A stretch of DNA of 64,000 nt from Isoetes taiwanensis (Eukaryota > Streptophyta > Lycopodiopsida > Isoetales > Isoetaceae). Location: positions 17,476,003 to 17,540,002 of the forward strand of contig JAJEKV010000030.1 in assembly GCA_021234155.1 (NCBI GenBank). Reading direction: 5' to 3'. The notes beneath the pieces were generated by a model. That model saw nothing but the letters and a program-made list of their open reading frames with translations, did no database searches and was not told where the DNA came from. Every line of letters begins with the position of its first letter. Within the stretch, counting starts at the first letter, position 1. Shown here piece after piece: positions 32,481 to 43,830 of the stretch. Position numbers and translations under genes: made by a program.

Positions 32481-33066
32481 TAACATCTAATATTATAATG
32501 TTATTGGGTAAGTATGTCGTCAACGAAACCCTAACCCTAATTTTGACATTTAGGGTTCTGAGATATCCTGCACGTTTTCATGTAGCTCCCGTTTTCGTCT
32601 GGAGGATTTTAGCTGGAACAGTGGTTGCTCCTTCACTTCATACACAGCTCATGTGAAACTGTGGAAGAGTGGTTGCTCTAGATCCAATGGCCAGACATAC
32701 AATGCTGTTTCGAAATCTTTAAGCCGAGTCTGCTACATCGGCCGAGTTTGCTTCTGGATTTTCCATGTCTTTGGCATGCTTTGGATATGGTTTGCCATGC
32801 CATGTCGCAGTTAACGCACAACAGATGGAAGGGATATGTCCACTGTTCCACTGGATAAACGCAGCGGTACAACAACAGCGGAGGCTTCATCTATTGCCTT
32901 GTGGATCATAAGTCAGGGTTCCATTGTTGAATGTATTATTCTGTTTCAGGAAGGAAGTCATAATGACATCCAGTGTCCTTGCTTGCGAGTTCTTGAAGGT
33001 AATAGCTGTTTTGTGCACAAATCTTATTTCAGAAACTTTGAACACACGTCTCCTGTTCTTCTACAG

Positions 33067-33281
33067 GTTGTTTGTGCCATAGCTTTCATGGCATGGGAGG
33101 GGAATGTTTGGGTCCATTTCAAAAGTTGGAGTCTTAGGGATGCTGCGATAGCTTCTATATGTCCAGCTGCAATATATGCACTGCAAAACACTCTGTACCG
33201 GCACCTAGACTCGCTAACTTTTTCTTTGCTTAACCAGACAAAACTGATGTTTCCAGCACTTTTTATGTTCAGTATCCTTGG
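33067..33281 (+). pseudogene. captured exon, nucleotide-sugar transporter-like
   Basis: The 215 bp open segment is bounded by CTTCTACAG acceptor and GG/GTATGT donor. It encodes VVCAIAFMAWEGNVWVHFKS, then RDAAIASICPAAIYALQNTL and HLDSLTFSLLNQTKLMFPAL. The P-A-x-x-Y-A-L-Q-N and LTF.LLNQTK..F.A.F pattern is the central membrane-helix region of nucleotide-sugar transporters (ROCK1 / CMP-sialic-acid-transporter-like group). Only this exon is recognisable. Retained splice sites show capture at the DNA level, not through mRNA. No full protein can be made from here. Confidence 0.6.
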
Positions 33282-33447
33282 GTATGTACGCCTCCAGCGT
33301 AATATCATTCATAATAATAGATTATGTTATTGCATATGACCGCTTGGAATAAAAAGAATGAGTAACTTGATTTAGATTACTATCACTCTGATGGAAAACC
33401 TCCCTCAATTTGCCAAAAATGCAGGCTTCTGAAACATTTTGAAGTAG

Positions 33448-33813
33448 TTGAAGCACAATCTCTTTCATGACGATCTTGGAATTTCTGGGCCATTTACATG
33501 TCAACTAAAAATGCAAGTTAGAAGTTATGTTCTAGAATGCAGTTCAGAACAATCATATCGGAATCGTAATGATGCTATTCAGAGTGCATGTTGGAAGGCC
33601 TTGCTTCAATTATCGCAGGCTCTAGACAATGGCGTGGGACGTTGGAGCTCTATTGGTGAACCTAAGAAGCACATAGCCCCTAGAGAGAATTCCCAGATGC
33701 ATGATATATCACAAAACTGGGAGATTATATGTGGTGAAGAAAGTAGTAAAAGACCTCCTGCAGGATCAGTAGTTAATATTGCTTATGATGTTAGTTGGAG
33801 AAGGCATGGATGA
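33448..33813 (+). pseudogene. captured coding-like piece, possibly dsRNA-binding-like
   Basis: A 121-codon frame includes GPFTCQLKMQVRSYVLECSS and NRNDAIQSACWKALLQLSQA. The spacing (short strands, then a basic R.DAIQSA..KALL.L helix) is reminiscent of a dsRNA-binding domain, but I cannot assign a family. It lies about 170 bases after the transporter-like exon in the same orientation inside H3. Confidence 0.3.
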
Positions 33814-34057
33814 GCAGATTGAAACGAATGAAGATTTTGACTTTGAAATTGGCGTTTAGGGCAAGAATAGGAATGCTTGATGCATGTGTCTCAAGCTTAT
33901 TTGTTGGTCAAACTGCACAATTCTCTATGCAACCTTTTCCAAATGAGTTCTTGTATGCCTCCCCGTCGAGATCATAAATAAAATTAAGTAACCTCAACCC
34001 TGCATCGGATAATCTATCGTTGTGCTCACAATGTTACTTTCTTACAGTTCTAGAGGA

Positions 34058-34163
34058 CTTCAGACTGGATTTTATTGTAACTTTAAAAAGCTTTCTTGAA
34101 GCATCTAGAACTTCAGACTGGATTTTATTGTAACTTTAAAAAGCTTTCTTGAAGCACCGGAGG
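34058..34163 (+). repeat. 53 bp tandem duplication inside H3
   Basis: CTTCAGACTGGATTTTATTG and the following 33 bases occur twice in a row (starts 34058 and 34111), nearly identical. Confidence 0.85.
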
Positions 34164-35468
34164 AGAGAATGAAGTCTGCATTTTTCTCACCTCCTTTGTC
34201 TAGACAACGCATAGATTTTGCTGTGAATCTGATAAGAGAGTCACAAGCCACCTCTTTGGTAAGGGTTAAACATCATGGCAAGGTTATGATGTTTGGTAAG
34301 GGCTAACATCATAGCAAGGTTAACCATGGAAAATCTTCTGGAATGAACACATTCCTAGATAACTTTATATTATTCCGCTATTTATTGAACTCGAAGTCTA
34401 ACTTTAGAAGTATGCATTTATTCTTTATAGCAAAAGATGCATATATTCTTTATTTATTTCTATTCTATTCTATTCAAAAAGTGGACGTTAACTCAGTTTA
34501 CAACCCCACATAGAACGTCTTAAATTAGAGATATTATATTATGTAAAGTGTACATTTTGCCATGTATACAACCATCTTTTCTGGGGAACTTTGATGTTAA
34601 CCAGCATGTTGCTTTTTCATTACTATCAATTTTGCAAGGTTGACCTTGGTTGTGGATGTGGAACTTTTTTGGATGCGATATTTGAGTGTCGCATTTAACC
34701 TTCTTTGTCGCGAAAGAAAAGAATTTAGCATATGCCAAGAATATTGACTTAGGTGTTTGCAATAATGGGCAGACATAGGTGTTAATGGCTCTTGGAAGAG
34801 AACGTTTGAATTATATGTAAAAATGACAAGGCCTTGGCCGCTTTGATCTATGATTCTTGAGCAACATATGAGAATTTACATGCATTTGGTTGACAATTGT
34901 TAAAGATCCGTTGGAATTTTTTAATGCCCCACTTAGATGGTGGTTCAAACAATGGAATGCACAATTTTTGCCATGTCACATGGTTTCAATATAGGTAACA
35001 CATGCACAATTTTCTCAAGATTCTATCATTAACATTCATCATTCAATACAAACCTAATAGTAGACGTCTCAATTTAAATCCCTTCCCTTTCCCTTCCCCT
35101 TTTCCCTTCTAAATCAAAACATCAACCTATAGCCATGAATTGATTCGAGGAGAACACCATCTAACAACGTGAGTTAATGCGAGAGTTAAGCGGAAAAAAG
35201 AAAAGGAAATGAAGGGAAAACGACACCTCCAATGCATTATGCATTTATGCAGACCTCTAATGCAACTCTAATGCTTCGACTCTAACAAACATGGAAGACA
35301 TTATGAAACTTTCCCAATGCATCAAGCTATTCTAGGTCCAAGATCATGAATGCGGACACTTAATGAAAGGATAATGCATTGAAAGGTGAACAGCACCTCG
35401 GTATCATTGCTGCCTTATCATTTACAGATCCCCAACTTATGCCCAGCAACGCTGGGCATCGTTACTAG

Positions 35469-36972
35469 TTATAATATAAGAAGATAAAGTTTTAGCGTAT
35501 GTCATGAATCAAACCCTAATTTGTATGGTTGAGATCATCTAATTGCATTCGAAGGATGAGATTTATCGCACGACTTCCTACCGCCGTGATTGGCCATGCT
35601 TTGAAAAGGGAAAAGGTAAAGGAAAAGGAAAAGAGAGGAGAAAAGGGCAAAGTGAAAGGAAAAAAGGCACAGGTAAAAAGGAAAGAAGGAAAAGGGAAAA
35701 TAAAAGGGAAAATAGCACAGAAAAAAAGGAAAGGAAAAGAAAGGGAAAAAATGAAGGAAAAAGGGCACTACAAAAAGGAGAAGAGGGAAAAGGTGAGGAC
35801 AAGAGTAAATGGTACGGGAAAAAGGGGAAGAGGGAAAGGGTAGAGAGAAGGGAAAAGGGGGAGGAGTAGGGAGTGAAAAGGCACACTGGGGAAGGAGAAG
35901 AGGAAAAATGTGGGGAAAGAAGAAAAGGAGAAAAAGGACACAAGAAAAGGGGAAGAGAAAAAGGGAGGGGAGAAGAGAAAGGAAAGGGGAAAAGAAAATG
36001 AGAGGGGGAAGCGGGGAAGGAAGGAAAAAGGGCATAGAGAAAACTGGAAGAAGGAAGGGGGAAAAGTGAAGGGAAAAAAAAAGAAAGAGGGAAAGTGTGA
36101 GGAAAGAGAAAAAGGGAAGGTATGGAAAAAAGGAACGGGAAAAGAACAAAGGAGGAGGAAAGGAAAAGAAAAAAGGCACAAAAATAAAGGGAGGGGCAAA
36201 AAGGGCACTTGAAAAAGGAGAAGAAAAAGGTTGGGGAAAAGGGATATGAGAAAACGGAAGAGAAAAGGAAAACGAAAAGGGAGGGGGATATGGGAGGGAA
36301 GAATTGTACGGGAAAAAATGGAAGAGAAAAAAGGCTGGGAAAGAAGGAAAAGGGAAGGGAAAAAGTTATTGGAAGGGAAAGGAGAAAGGGAAAGGGAAGC
36401 AAAGCAAAGGGGAGGGGAGGAGAGGAGAGGGGAGCGGAGAAAAGGAAAAGGGTAAAATATAAGAGGAAAAGGGGAAGGGAAATGGGGAGGAGAAGAAAGG
36501 GAATGAGGGAAAAATAAGGGTAAAATAGGAAGGGGAGGGGAACAAAAAAGAAGAGAGAAAAAAAAAAGGGGGGAAAGCAGAGAATAGAAGAATGAAAAAG
36601 GCAAAAAAGGAAAAAGGAAAAGGGGTGGAGAAAGGATGAAAAAGAAAAAAGGAAAGGGCAACGAGAAATGGGAGAAAATGGATTGCAAAATCAGAATAAT
36701 GACAATGGAAGGGAAAAATAAAAACGGGAAAAGGAAAATAGTAGAAATGGAAGATTGGAAAAAGAAAAAAGGTAAATATAAAAAATCGAAAAGGGGAAAG
36801 GAGGGAGAAAAAAAGAGCATCGAAACGTAAAAGGAAAAGGAAAGAGGAAGGGGAGGTGGAAATGTGGACAAATGCTAATTGTGTGATTTTAAGAATATGA
36901 ATTCATCAAACAATTTGCTCCAGTCATTTACAGTTCCTAGCTATGCCTAGCAACGCTGGGCTCCATTTCTAG
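35469..36972 (+). mobile_element. Helitron-like element H4, aberrant 5' end
   Basis: Follows H3 directly. The 5' subterminal block (AAAGTTTTAGCGTATGTCATG, CAAACCCTAATTTG) is intact, but the first bases read TTATAATATAAGA, the inverse complement of the family start TCTTATATTATAA, so the terminus is rearranged. The sense strand from about 35600 to 36860 is purine. It ends GCCTAGCAACGCTGGGC, TCCATTT, CTAG before T (36973). The 3' subterminus resembles H12. Confidence 0.8.
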
Positions 36973-37084
36973 TGATTTCTATAAGGTTTTTGTCGTGTGT
37001 TTTCAACTCCTACAAGTCTGAGTGGAACCTGAGATCATGTGCATATGCTCAAAAAATGGATTTGAGGCATAAAAAAGCAAAACT

Positions 37085-37175
<91 letters not shown>

Positions 37176-37356
37176 GATCTGATAGACTTGTTGGTCCACA
37201 TGGACACATGGATGTTAATATTAAATTCAGTTCAATTCAATTTTGGGATCTTCATAATGCCTTTGCATTCTAGTTTTCTATAAGCATGAGGGGTAGAGGG
37301 ACAATAGATGAGATGTTGCATTTTTACACATGGCATGTAATGACAACATATATGAA
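36973..37356. other. spacer between H4 and H5 with a long CT microsatellite
   Basis: No gene. The only structure is the (CT)43 run at 37087-37172. Confidence 0.7.
37087..37172. repeat. (CT)43 microsatellite
   Basis: An uninterrupted run of 43 CT units. Long GA/CT repeats are common in plant DNA and can form triplex structures; the length suggests high mutability. Confidence 0.98.
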
Positions 37357-39213
37357 CTAGTAATGGTGCCCAGCGTTGCTGGGCAAATGTTGGGATCATC
37401 TGTGGACGGAAACCTATTCAGCTCAGACTCATTTTTATAAATCTAATATAATAGAAACCAAGTCCATCATTGCTAGGCTATAAGAGGTTTTTGTGCATTC
37501 GACGGTGCTCTATCCTGCATATCCTTTTTTCCTCATTTTCTTACACACTTTCTTTTTTCCCTTTTCTTATTTTCCCTACACATTTACTTTTTTCCTTCTC
37601 TCTCTTTTTCTTTTCTTTTCTTTTTTACTCTCTTCTCCCTCCTCTTTTTCTTCCTTTTCTCCTTCTCATTTTTCCCTTTCCCTTTCCCTTTTTTTGACGG
37701 TTTTTTTCCTTCCCTTTTCACCTTTCTCCACCCTTCCCATTTTTCTCGTGCTCTTTTTTCCCTTTCCTTTTCCCATTCCTTTTGCTTTTCTCTTTCCCCT
37801 TCCCTTTTCTCATGCCCTTTTTCAATTCCCTTTTCCCCACCTTTTTTATGTTTTTCTTTCTCTCCTCACCCTCTTCTTCTTTATCTCATGTCTCCTTTTT
37901 CCCATTTCTTCTTCCTTTTTTCTCGTTCCTTTTTTCCTTTCCTTCCCCCCTTTTCGCTTCTCTTTTTCTTTTTCCCTTTCCTTCTTTTTTTATCCTTTCC
38001 CCACCCTTTCCCTTTTTCCCGTGCCCTTTTCCTCTTTCCTTCCCCCCTTACTTTTTCCTTTCCCTTTCCTTTTTCCTTTTCCCTTTTTCCCATGTATTTT
38101 TCCATTCCCTTTTTTCTACTTTTTTTACTTGCCTTTTTTTTCCGCCTTTTCCTACCCTCTTCCCCTTTTCCCCGTCCCTATTCCCCCTTTTTCTTTTTCT
38201 TTTCCCTTTCCCCATGCTATTTTTTCCTTTATTTTTACCCTTTCCTCATTTTTTTCCGTGCCTTTTTTCCCCTCCTCTTTTCCATTTTCCCTCTTTATTC
38301 CTCGTGTTCTTTTTTCTTTCCCCTTTCCCTTTTTGCCTCCCATTTCCTTTTTCCTTTTTCCTTCCTTTTTTCATGCTTTTCTCTTTTTCCGTGCCCTTTT
38401 CCTCTTTCCTTTCCGCCTTTTTTTTTTCTTCTCTCTTTTCCTTTCCATTTTCCTACACCTTTTTCCATTCCATTTTTTCCACCTTTTTCACATGCCCTTT
38501 TTCCTCTTTTTTCCATCCTCTTCCCCTTTTCCCTTTTCCTCTTTTCCTCTTTTCCTATTCCTTGTTTTCTCTTCTCTTTTTGCTTTTTGCTTTTTCCTTT
38601 TCCCATAATCTTTTTTCCTTTCTTTTTTTCCTTTCCTCACCCTTTTCCTCTTCCATTTTTTTCTCGTGCCACTTTCTCCTTCCTCTCTTCCATTTCCCTC
38701 TCCCTTTTCCTCATGCCCTTTTCCCCCTTTCGCCTCCTTTTTCCTTTTTCCTTTCCCTTTCTATTTTTCCATGCCCTTTTTTCCTTCTCTCCACCATTTT
38801 TATCTTCCCCTTTTTTCCTTCTGTCACCCTTTCCCTCTTCACCTTTTTCCCGTTGCCCCTTTTTTCTTCCTTTTCCTCCCTTACCCTTTTCTTTTCCCTT
38901 ATTCTGTCCTCATCCTTTCCCCCTTTTTCTTTTCGTAGTGTCCCTTTTTCCTTCCTTTTCTCCCTTTCTTTTTCTTTCCCTTTTTTCGTGCTCTTTTCCC
39001 TTCTCCTTCTTTCCCTTTTACTCGTGCCTTTTTGCCTCTCACTTTACCCTTTTCTCTGCCATTTTCCCTTTCCTCTTAAGAGATCATAGCATGCCCAATC
39101 ACGGTGGTGGGAAGTTGTGCAATAAATCTCGGCCTTCGAATGCAATCAGACGATCTCAACCATCTAAATTAGGGTTTGATTCATGACATACGCTAAAACT
39201 TTATAATATAAGA
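37357..39213 (-). mobile_element. Helitron-like element H5, complete
   Basis: On the minus strand it starts TCTTATATTATAAAG (39213) and ends GCCCAGCAACGCTGGGC, ACCATTA, CTAG (37357), between host A and T. The sense strand is purine-rich over about 37510-39080. A degenerate second hairpin lies near 37461-37482, as in H2. No transposase ORF. Confidence 0.88.
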
Positions 39214-40570
39214 TACTTTATGGGGTGTGATATGAATGGGAGCAGTGCAATGATTGTATAATGATGCTTACAAAATTAGCTATAAAGAACCTTAAAATAC
39301 CACACCCCTTTAGAGAACCATACATCCTTTAGAAAAAACCTCCTTAAAAACTACACTTGCTTATAAACCGCACCTCCAAATACTACACCATACATCCTTT
39401 AGAAAAAACCTCCTTAAAAACTACACTTACTTATAAACTGCACCTCCAAATACTACACCTCCTTAGAAACATCACCACCTCAAAAGAAAAAACCACAGCT
39501 CCTTTAACAAAAAACATACCTCCTTAAAAAACCACACGTCCTAAAAAAAAAGACCACAGCTCCTTAAAAAAAAACTACACTTACTTATAAACCACACCTC
39601 CAAAAACTACACCTCCTTAAAAACACCACTACCTCAAAAGAAAAAACCACAGTTCTTTTAACAAAAAACATACCTCCTTAAAAAACCACATGTCCTAAAA
39701 AAACAAAAACCACAACTCCTTAAAAAAATAACAGTGGACGTTCCTTCTCCACTTAAAAAACAATACCATTAGTTAGTAAAACCACACCTCCACAGATCTA
39801 CATGTAGGTTTTTTTGAAATCTCTGAATAAAGAACATGTGGACCTAAGAAAACTATACTTTTCAACAGTGGACCGAAACGCGGGCTGAGTGTGGTTGGAA
39901 AGAAAAGAAAAAAAAAGGGGGCTAAGCCCTAATCCTGCGAGCGAAGACCCTGTCTCGCCTGTGCTACCTATGGCTCCTACGTATGGTGGTATCGTCTGTG
40001 TGGTGATGGGGCAGGAGTGATCAGTAACGGCAGAAGCTTGTGACCACGTTTTCCTCTATAGATTTTACAGGTCTTATTACCTTGAGTTCGACCAGATGGG
40101 AAGCGTTGTTCTGTTTGCTAAGGGCTCACAGAGCTATTGTTTCTTGGCTACTACGGTTTTGTCAATGAGAGCACAACCGGTTGAACCTACAGGTATCGTC
40201 TCTTGCCACAACCTATAGCTGGTTACTCCATGGATAACCTTAAATTAGATCCAGATGGACGGTTGAAGTTGTACTCTTGGACCTAACACATCCGTACATT
40301 TAATTTCCATTCGCAAGGAATTCTCCATTGCCTTCGGTTTGAAGCCCCTATTTGTAAAGCCGACGGATGCTTCCGCTTTGAGGTATGTTAGACATGCTTC
40401 AATAGGCTTTCGGAGCTCAAGGACAATCATGGGAACGCTTGTTCACTCACTACGTGGTGTGAATGTTATGCCGAACCTGGGTTTAGTCGGGCTATCAAAG
40501 CCGTGGTTCCGCTGATTTTTCTCATTTTTCTCGGTTAGTTTATTTATTCTCCAACCGACACAAGTTTCTA
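39214..40570. other. spacer with an A-rich degenerate tandem array
   Basis: From about 39296 to 39735 the words ACCACACCTCC, TTAAAAAACCACA and AAAAACTACAC recur in irregular order, a degenerate tandem array with units of roughly 50-130 bp. From 39890 to 40570 the DNA is mixed, with no ORF of note and no recognised element. Confidence 0.6.
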
Positions 40571-40825
40571 GCCTAGAAGCTCATTGCTTCCTATGTTTCT
40601 ACATATTGAGGTAAGTTCTTGTACCAAATGCTTCTTTTGTCGTTCCCGCTTTTCTCTTTTTGTTGTTCATATCTATATTTGTTTGCATAAAAAAAAAAAA
40701 AAAAAAATGATAAATAAATGTACAATGTACAAAAACACTCTATGGTTTGCATTTGCTTATACAATGGGGCACCTATAGTCCATAATTTTGCCACCGGAGG
40801 ATCAAAGATCTCATTTATCAACACC

Positions 40826-41400
40826 GAGCAAATGCCGGCCCGGTTAATTGATAGACATTGACATTAATGGATGACAATGCGATTAAAGATCCATACAAGA
40901 TCAAGATCCTTATTGATTGCCTTTGATAACGCTTTTTGCTGGTTGGCACCACCCCAATCTTCATGCGGAATATTGGTCAAAAAGCCAGCAAGAAGAACTT
41001 AATCATCCATTATGTCCACAAGTTTACGTAAATTTATTGCGATAACTTGAAAAGATATATTTGTCTCAGACTATGAAATACACACCATGTTCTCTCCATC
41101 CACGAGCCCGACCATTGGTGCCCCGCAAGTATTCAATTATAAACATGAGCATTCATTCAAATATCCATAAAATATCATACGAGCATGAAAAACTCAAAAT
41201 CTACTAATAAGAATTTGCCGTTTAGATATGCCTAATGGTTGTATGTCAAAATATTCAAATAGCCATAGTACTTTTTCCACAAAGGAAAATTATGCTGATA
41301 AATAGGTTGTGTGCATCAAAAGAAAATGCAAGCCCAGTATAATCTAATATCAATGGATTGCCCTCGACGTAAACCGCAAGGGGCTCGTAAAATGGTAAAT
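40826..41400 (+). repeat. LINE 3'-end copy, first
   Basis: Matches 46982-47509 closely (GAGCAAATGCCG, ATTGATAGACATTGACATTA, GATCCTTATTGATTGCCTTT). At 46982 the match is continuous with LINE coding sequence, so this is probably the 3' region of the same LINE family in a 5'-truncated copy. It provides the unoccupied site ATAATCTAATATC for the element at 47510. The wider segment is flanked by a 32 bp direct repeat (40571-40602 and 41407-41438, one mismatch), possibly its target duplication. Confidence 0.7.
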
Positions 41401-41639
41401 TGCTAGGCCTAGAAGCTCATTGCTTCCTACGTTTCTACCTGGACTTTAATAGTTCTACATGGAAGTAGGATCTTCGTTTTTGTCAGCGTAGAACATTTTG
41501 CTCTTTATTTTATATATGAGTTGCAGAAAAAAATGATCTAGACAAGAAATTGTGGAATGATTAAGGGTGACTGCATGCGTCCTATTGCTAGAAGTAAATG
41601 AAAAGAAGCTTGATTTAATTCATAGTCACGGTTGTGCTT

Positions 41640-42352
41640 TTTCTACCTTTGGTGCACATCATATTATCTCATTCTTTCGCTAACGGGAAGGCAGTAGATT
41701 TGGATGGTATGCAGGCAGAGCTTCTCAAGTGGGCCGGGCCCCCAATGGTGCCGGTTCTCACAACACTCTTCAACAGGGCATTGCAAGAAGGCTTCCCCCC
41801 GCATTGGACTACCAGTAGAGTTGTGCCCATATACAAAGCAGGGGACCCCACAAATGTACCCAACCATCGCACCATTATGGTCGGGCTTCTATCTTCGCCA
41901 AGTTGTTTGCCGGATTCTTGAGCAAATGACCGACACTTTGGGCGTAGGATGGAGAAGTGCTGCTCACGCAGTGTGCTCCTTCCCGATTCTACTATTGACC
42001 ATATCTTCACTCTGGAACACTCATAAAGGATAGCCTAATCAACGCCGCACCAGATCGCTGTTTTGTGGATTTCACAAAGGCTTTGAGACAAAGGCTCGAT
42101 AAGTTGTGGGACAGATTGAGATAGCTAGGGACCCCCGGCCGACTTGCGTAATGCTATATACGTATCTATAATGCAGGCTTGCTCCTGGCCGTCTCACACT
42201 ATTGGGGAGCCCGCTTGTTAGTAGCATTGGGGTGCGCCAGTGGTTGCCCTCTATCCCCGACGCTTCGCTTGTACATTGACCAGCTAGAAGAATGGCTAGC
42301 GAGCACGGGGAGGGGAGGCGCCACTTGATGCACCACATAATCCGGCAACTCA
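41640..42352 (+). pseudogene. LINE reverse transcriptase, part 1 (interrupted by H6)
   Basis: A frame with GKAVDLDGMQAELLKWAGPP, TTLFNRALQEGFPPHWTTSR and VVPIYKAGDPTNVPNHR is the palm-entry region of a non-LTR RT (G.A.GLDG..AE, W....V.PI.K.GD). In shifted frames CFVDFTKAL (motif A) follows near 42060 and GCPLSPTLRLYIDQLEEWLA (motif B) near 42245. The gene then breaks at 42352, exactly where H6 starts, and resumes at 46391. Several frameshifts make it a pseudogene. It does not match the L1-type LINE at 10543, so it is a different clade. Confidence 0.75.
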
Positions 42353-42393
42353 TCTTATATAATAAAGTTTTAGTGTAAGTAAATATGTAATGG

Positions 42394-42575
42394 ACCACGC
42401 CCTAAATCGGACGGTCGAGGATTTGATTGACCAATGGTGGAGATGATGTGTGTGTTTCTTCAACTAAAATTTCATCTTGACTAGACCACGCCCTAAATCG
42501 GACGGTCGAGGATTTGATTGACCAATGGTGGAGATGATGTGTGCGTGTCTTCAACTAAAATTTCATCTTGACTAT
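42394..42575 (+). repeat. 91 bp tandem duplication in H6 5' region
   Basis: ACCACGCCCTAAATCGGACG and the following 71 bases are repeated once (starts 42394 and 42485) with very few differences. The duplication covers the 5' subterminal sequence but not the TC terminus. Confidence 0.9.
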
Positions 42576-43124
42576 GGCTTCAATATGAAAGGGAAAAGGA
42601 AAAGGAAAAGGGAAAAGGAAAAAGGAAAAAGGGAAAAGGGAAAAGGAAAAGGGGAAGGGGAAGGGAAAAGGAAAAACGATGAAAGGGGAAAAAGGAAAAA
42701 AGAAAAAAAAAAGGGAAGGGAAAAGGAAAAAACGATGAAAGGGAAAAGGGAAAAGGAAAAGGAAAAAAGGAAAACGATGAAAAGGAAAAGGGAAAAGGAA
42801 AAGGGGAAGGAAAAGGAAAAAAGATGAAAGGGCAAAGGGAAAACGGAAAAGGGAAAAGGGAAAAGGAAAAGGGGAAGGGAAAAGGAAAAACGATGAAAGG
42901 GAAAATGGAAAAGGGAAAAGGAAAAGGGAAGGAAAAGGAAAAATGATGAAAGGGAAAAGGGAAAAGGAAAAGGAAAAGGGGAAGGGAAAAGGAAAAACGA
43001 TGAAAGAGAAAAGGGAAAAGGGAAACGGAAAAGGGAAGGGAAAAGGCAAAATGATAAAAGGGAAAATGGAAAAGGAAAAGGGGAAGGGAAAAGGAAAAAC
43101 GATGAAAGGGAAAAGGGAAATGGT

Positions 43125-43830
43125 GTTGGTTCTAACAGATTTTGAATGCCCTAATATTGTATCTTGGAAGGAGTTTAGTTTTTTTCATGTTAGCTCACTT
43201 CTATCCCAGCTAGAAGAAGGGTGTGGTTGCAGGATGCAGTATTATGAAAGAAGGCCATACTTAAGGGAAAATCCAGAGGTATTTGGATCGGGAGGACCAA
43301 ATGCATTCATTGCTGCTATCCGTTGGCTCTGGTTGGTTGAGCATAATGATGATGATGCCCAAGCGTGTGACTAAAAGTAGAGGCGAGTATGAGTAGACCA
43401 CCCTTTGGGAGGCCTCTAGAAGACATTGGCATTTGAGAAGAAAGTGAGACAACTTATCTCCTAGTACAACAGAAAAGAGTAAGCGACCTCCTTGTAGTAT
43501 CCTTATGCATGTGAATTTTGGGGCCAAGTTAACGCTGGAAGACACCCCTTCACCTCTACATTTGTCTACCAAGATTTCTTGGGTGATTTTTAGGTGGCAA
43601 CATCTTCATGCATCATGGGATATTTTCTTGGGATGAACTTCTGGAATAGTTTTGTTTCCTACCTCCACACTTGGGTTTTTGAGCACCCGTGTTGACACGT
43701 TTAGGCTATCTGGCTATTTTGGAGCCTTAAATAAATGTATTTAATACATACTATTAATAAAAATAAAAATATCTTGCCTTCAAAAAAAAAAAAAAAAAAA
43801 GGGCCTTCAAAAAAAAAAAAAAAAAAAAAA
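43125..43830 (+). other. non-repetitive insert in H6 ending in poly(A)
   Basis: It interrupts the purine tract. It has an 83-codon frame (VLVLTDFECPNIVSWKEFSF, then FGSGGPNAFIAAIRWLWLVE) of no known family, then AT-rich DNA ending GCCTTC plus A18, followed by GGGCCTTC plus A24. The repeated CCTTC-plus-A end resembles the 3' end of the LINE at 16980, so a 5'-truncated LINE-type insertion is likely. Confidence 0.4.

Larger units (their letters stand above)
32486..35468 (+). mobile_element. Helitron-like element H3 with captured gene pieces
   Basis: Starts TCTAATATTATAATG after host A and ends GCCCAGCAACGCTGGGC, ATCGTTA, CTAG. Unlike the other copies it has almost no purine tract. It carries a transporter-like exon (33067-33281), a second coding-like piece (33448-33813) and a 53 bp tandem duplication near 34058-34163. 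Its 3' 150 bases are similar to the minus-strand element beginning at 47510, so both belong to one subfamily. A telomere-like ACCCTAACCCTAA occurs near its 5' end. Confidence 0.85.

Noticed and set aside
36972-37283. 103-codon frame with a Ser-Leu repeat
   Set aside because: Translation of the (CT)43 microsatellite.
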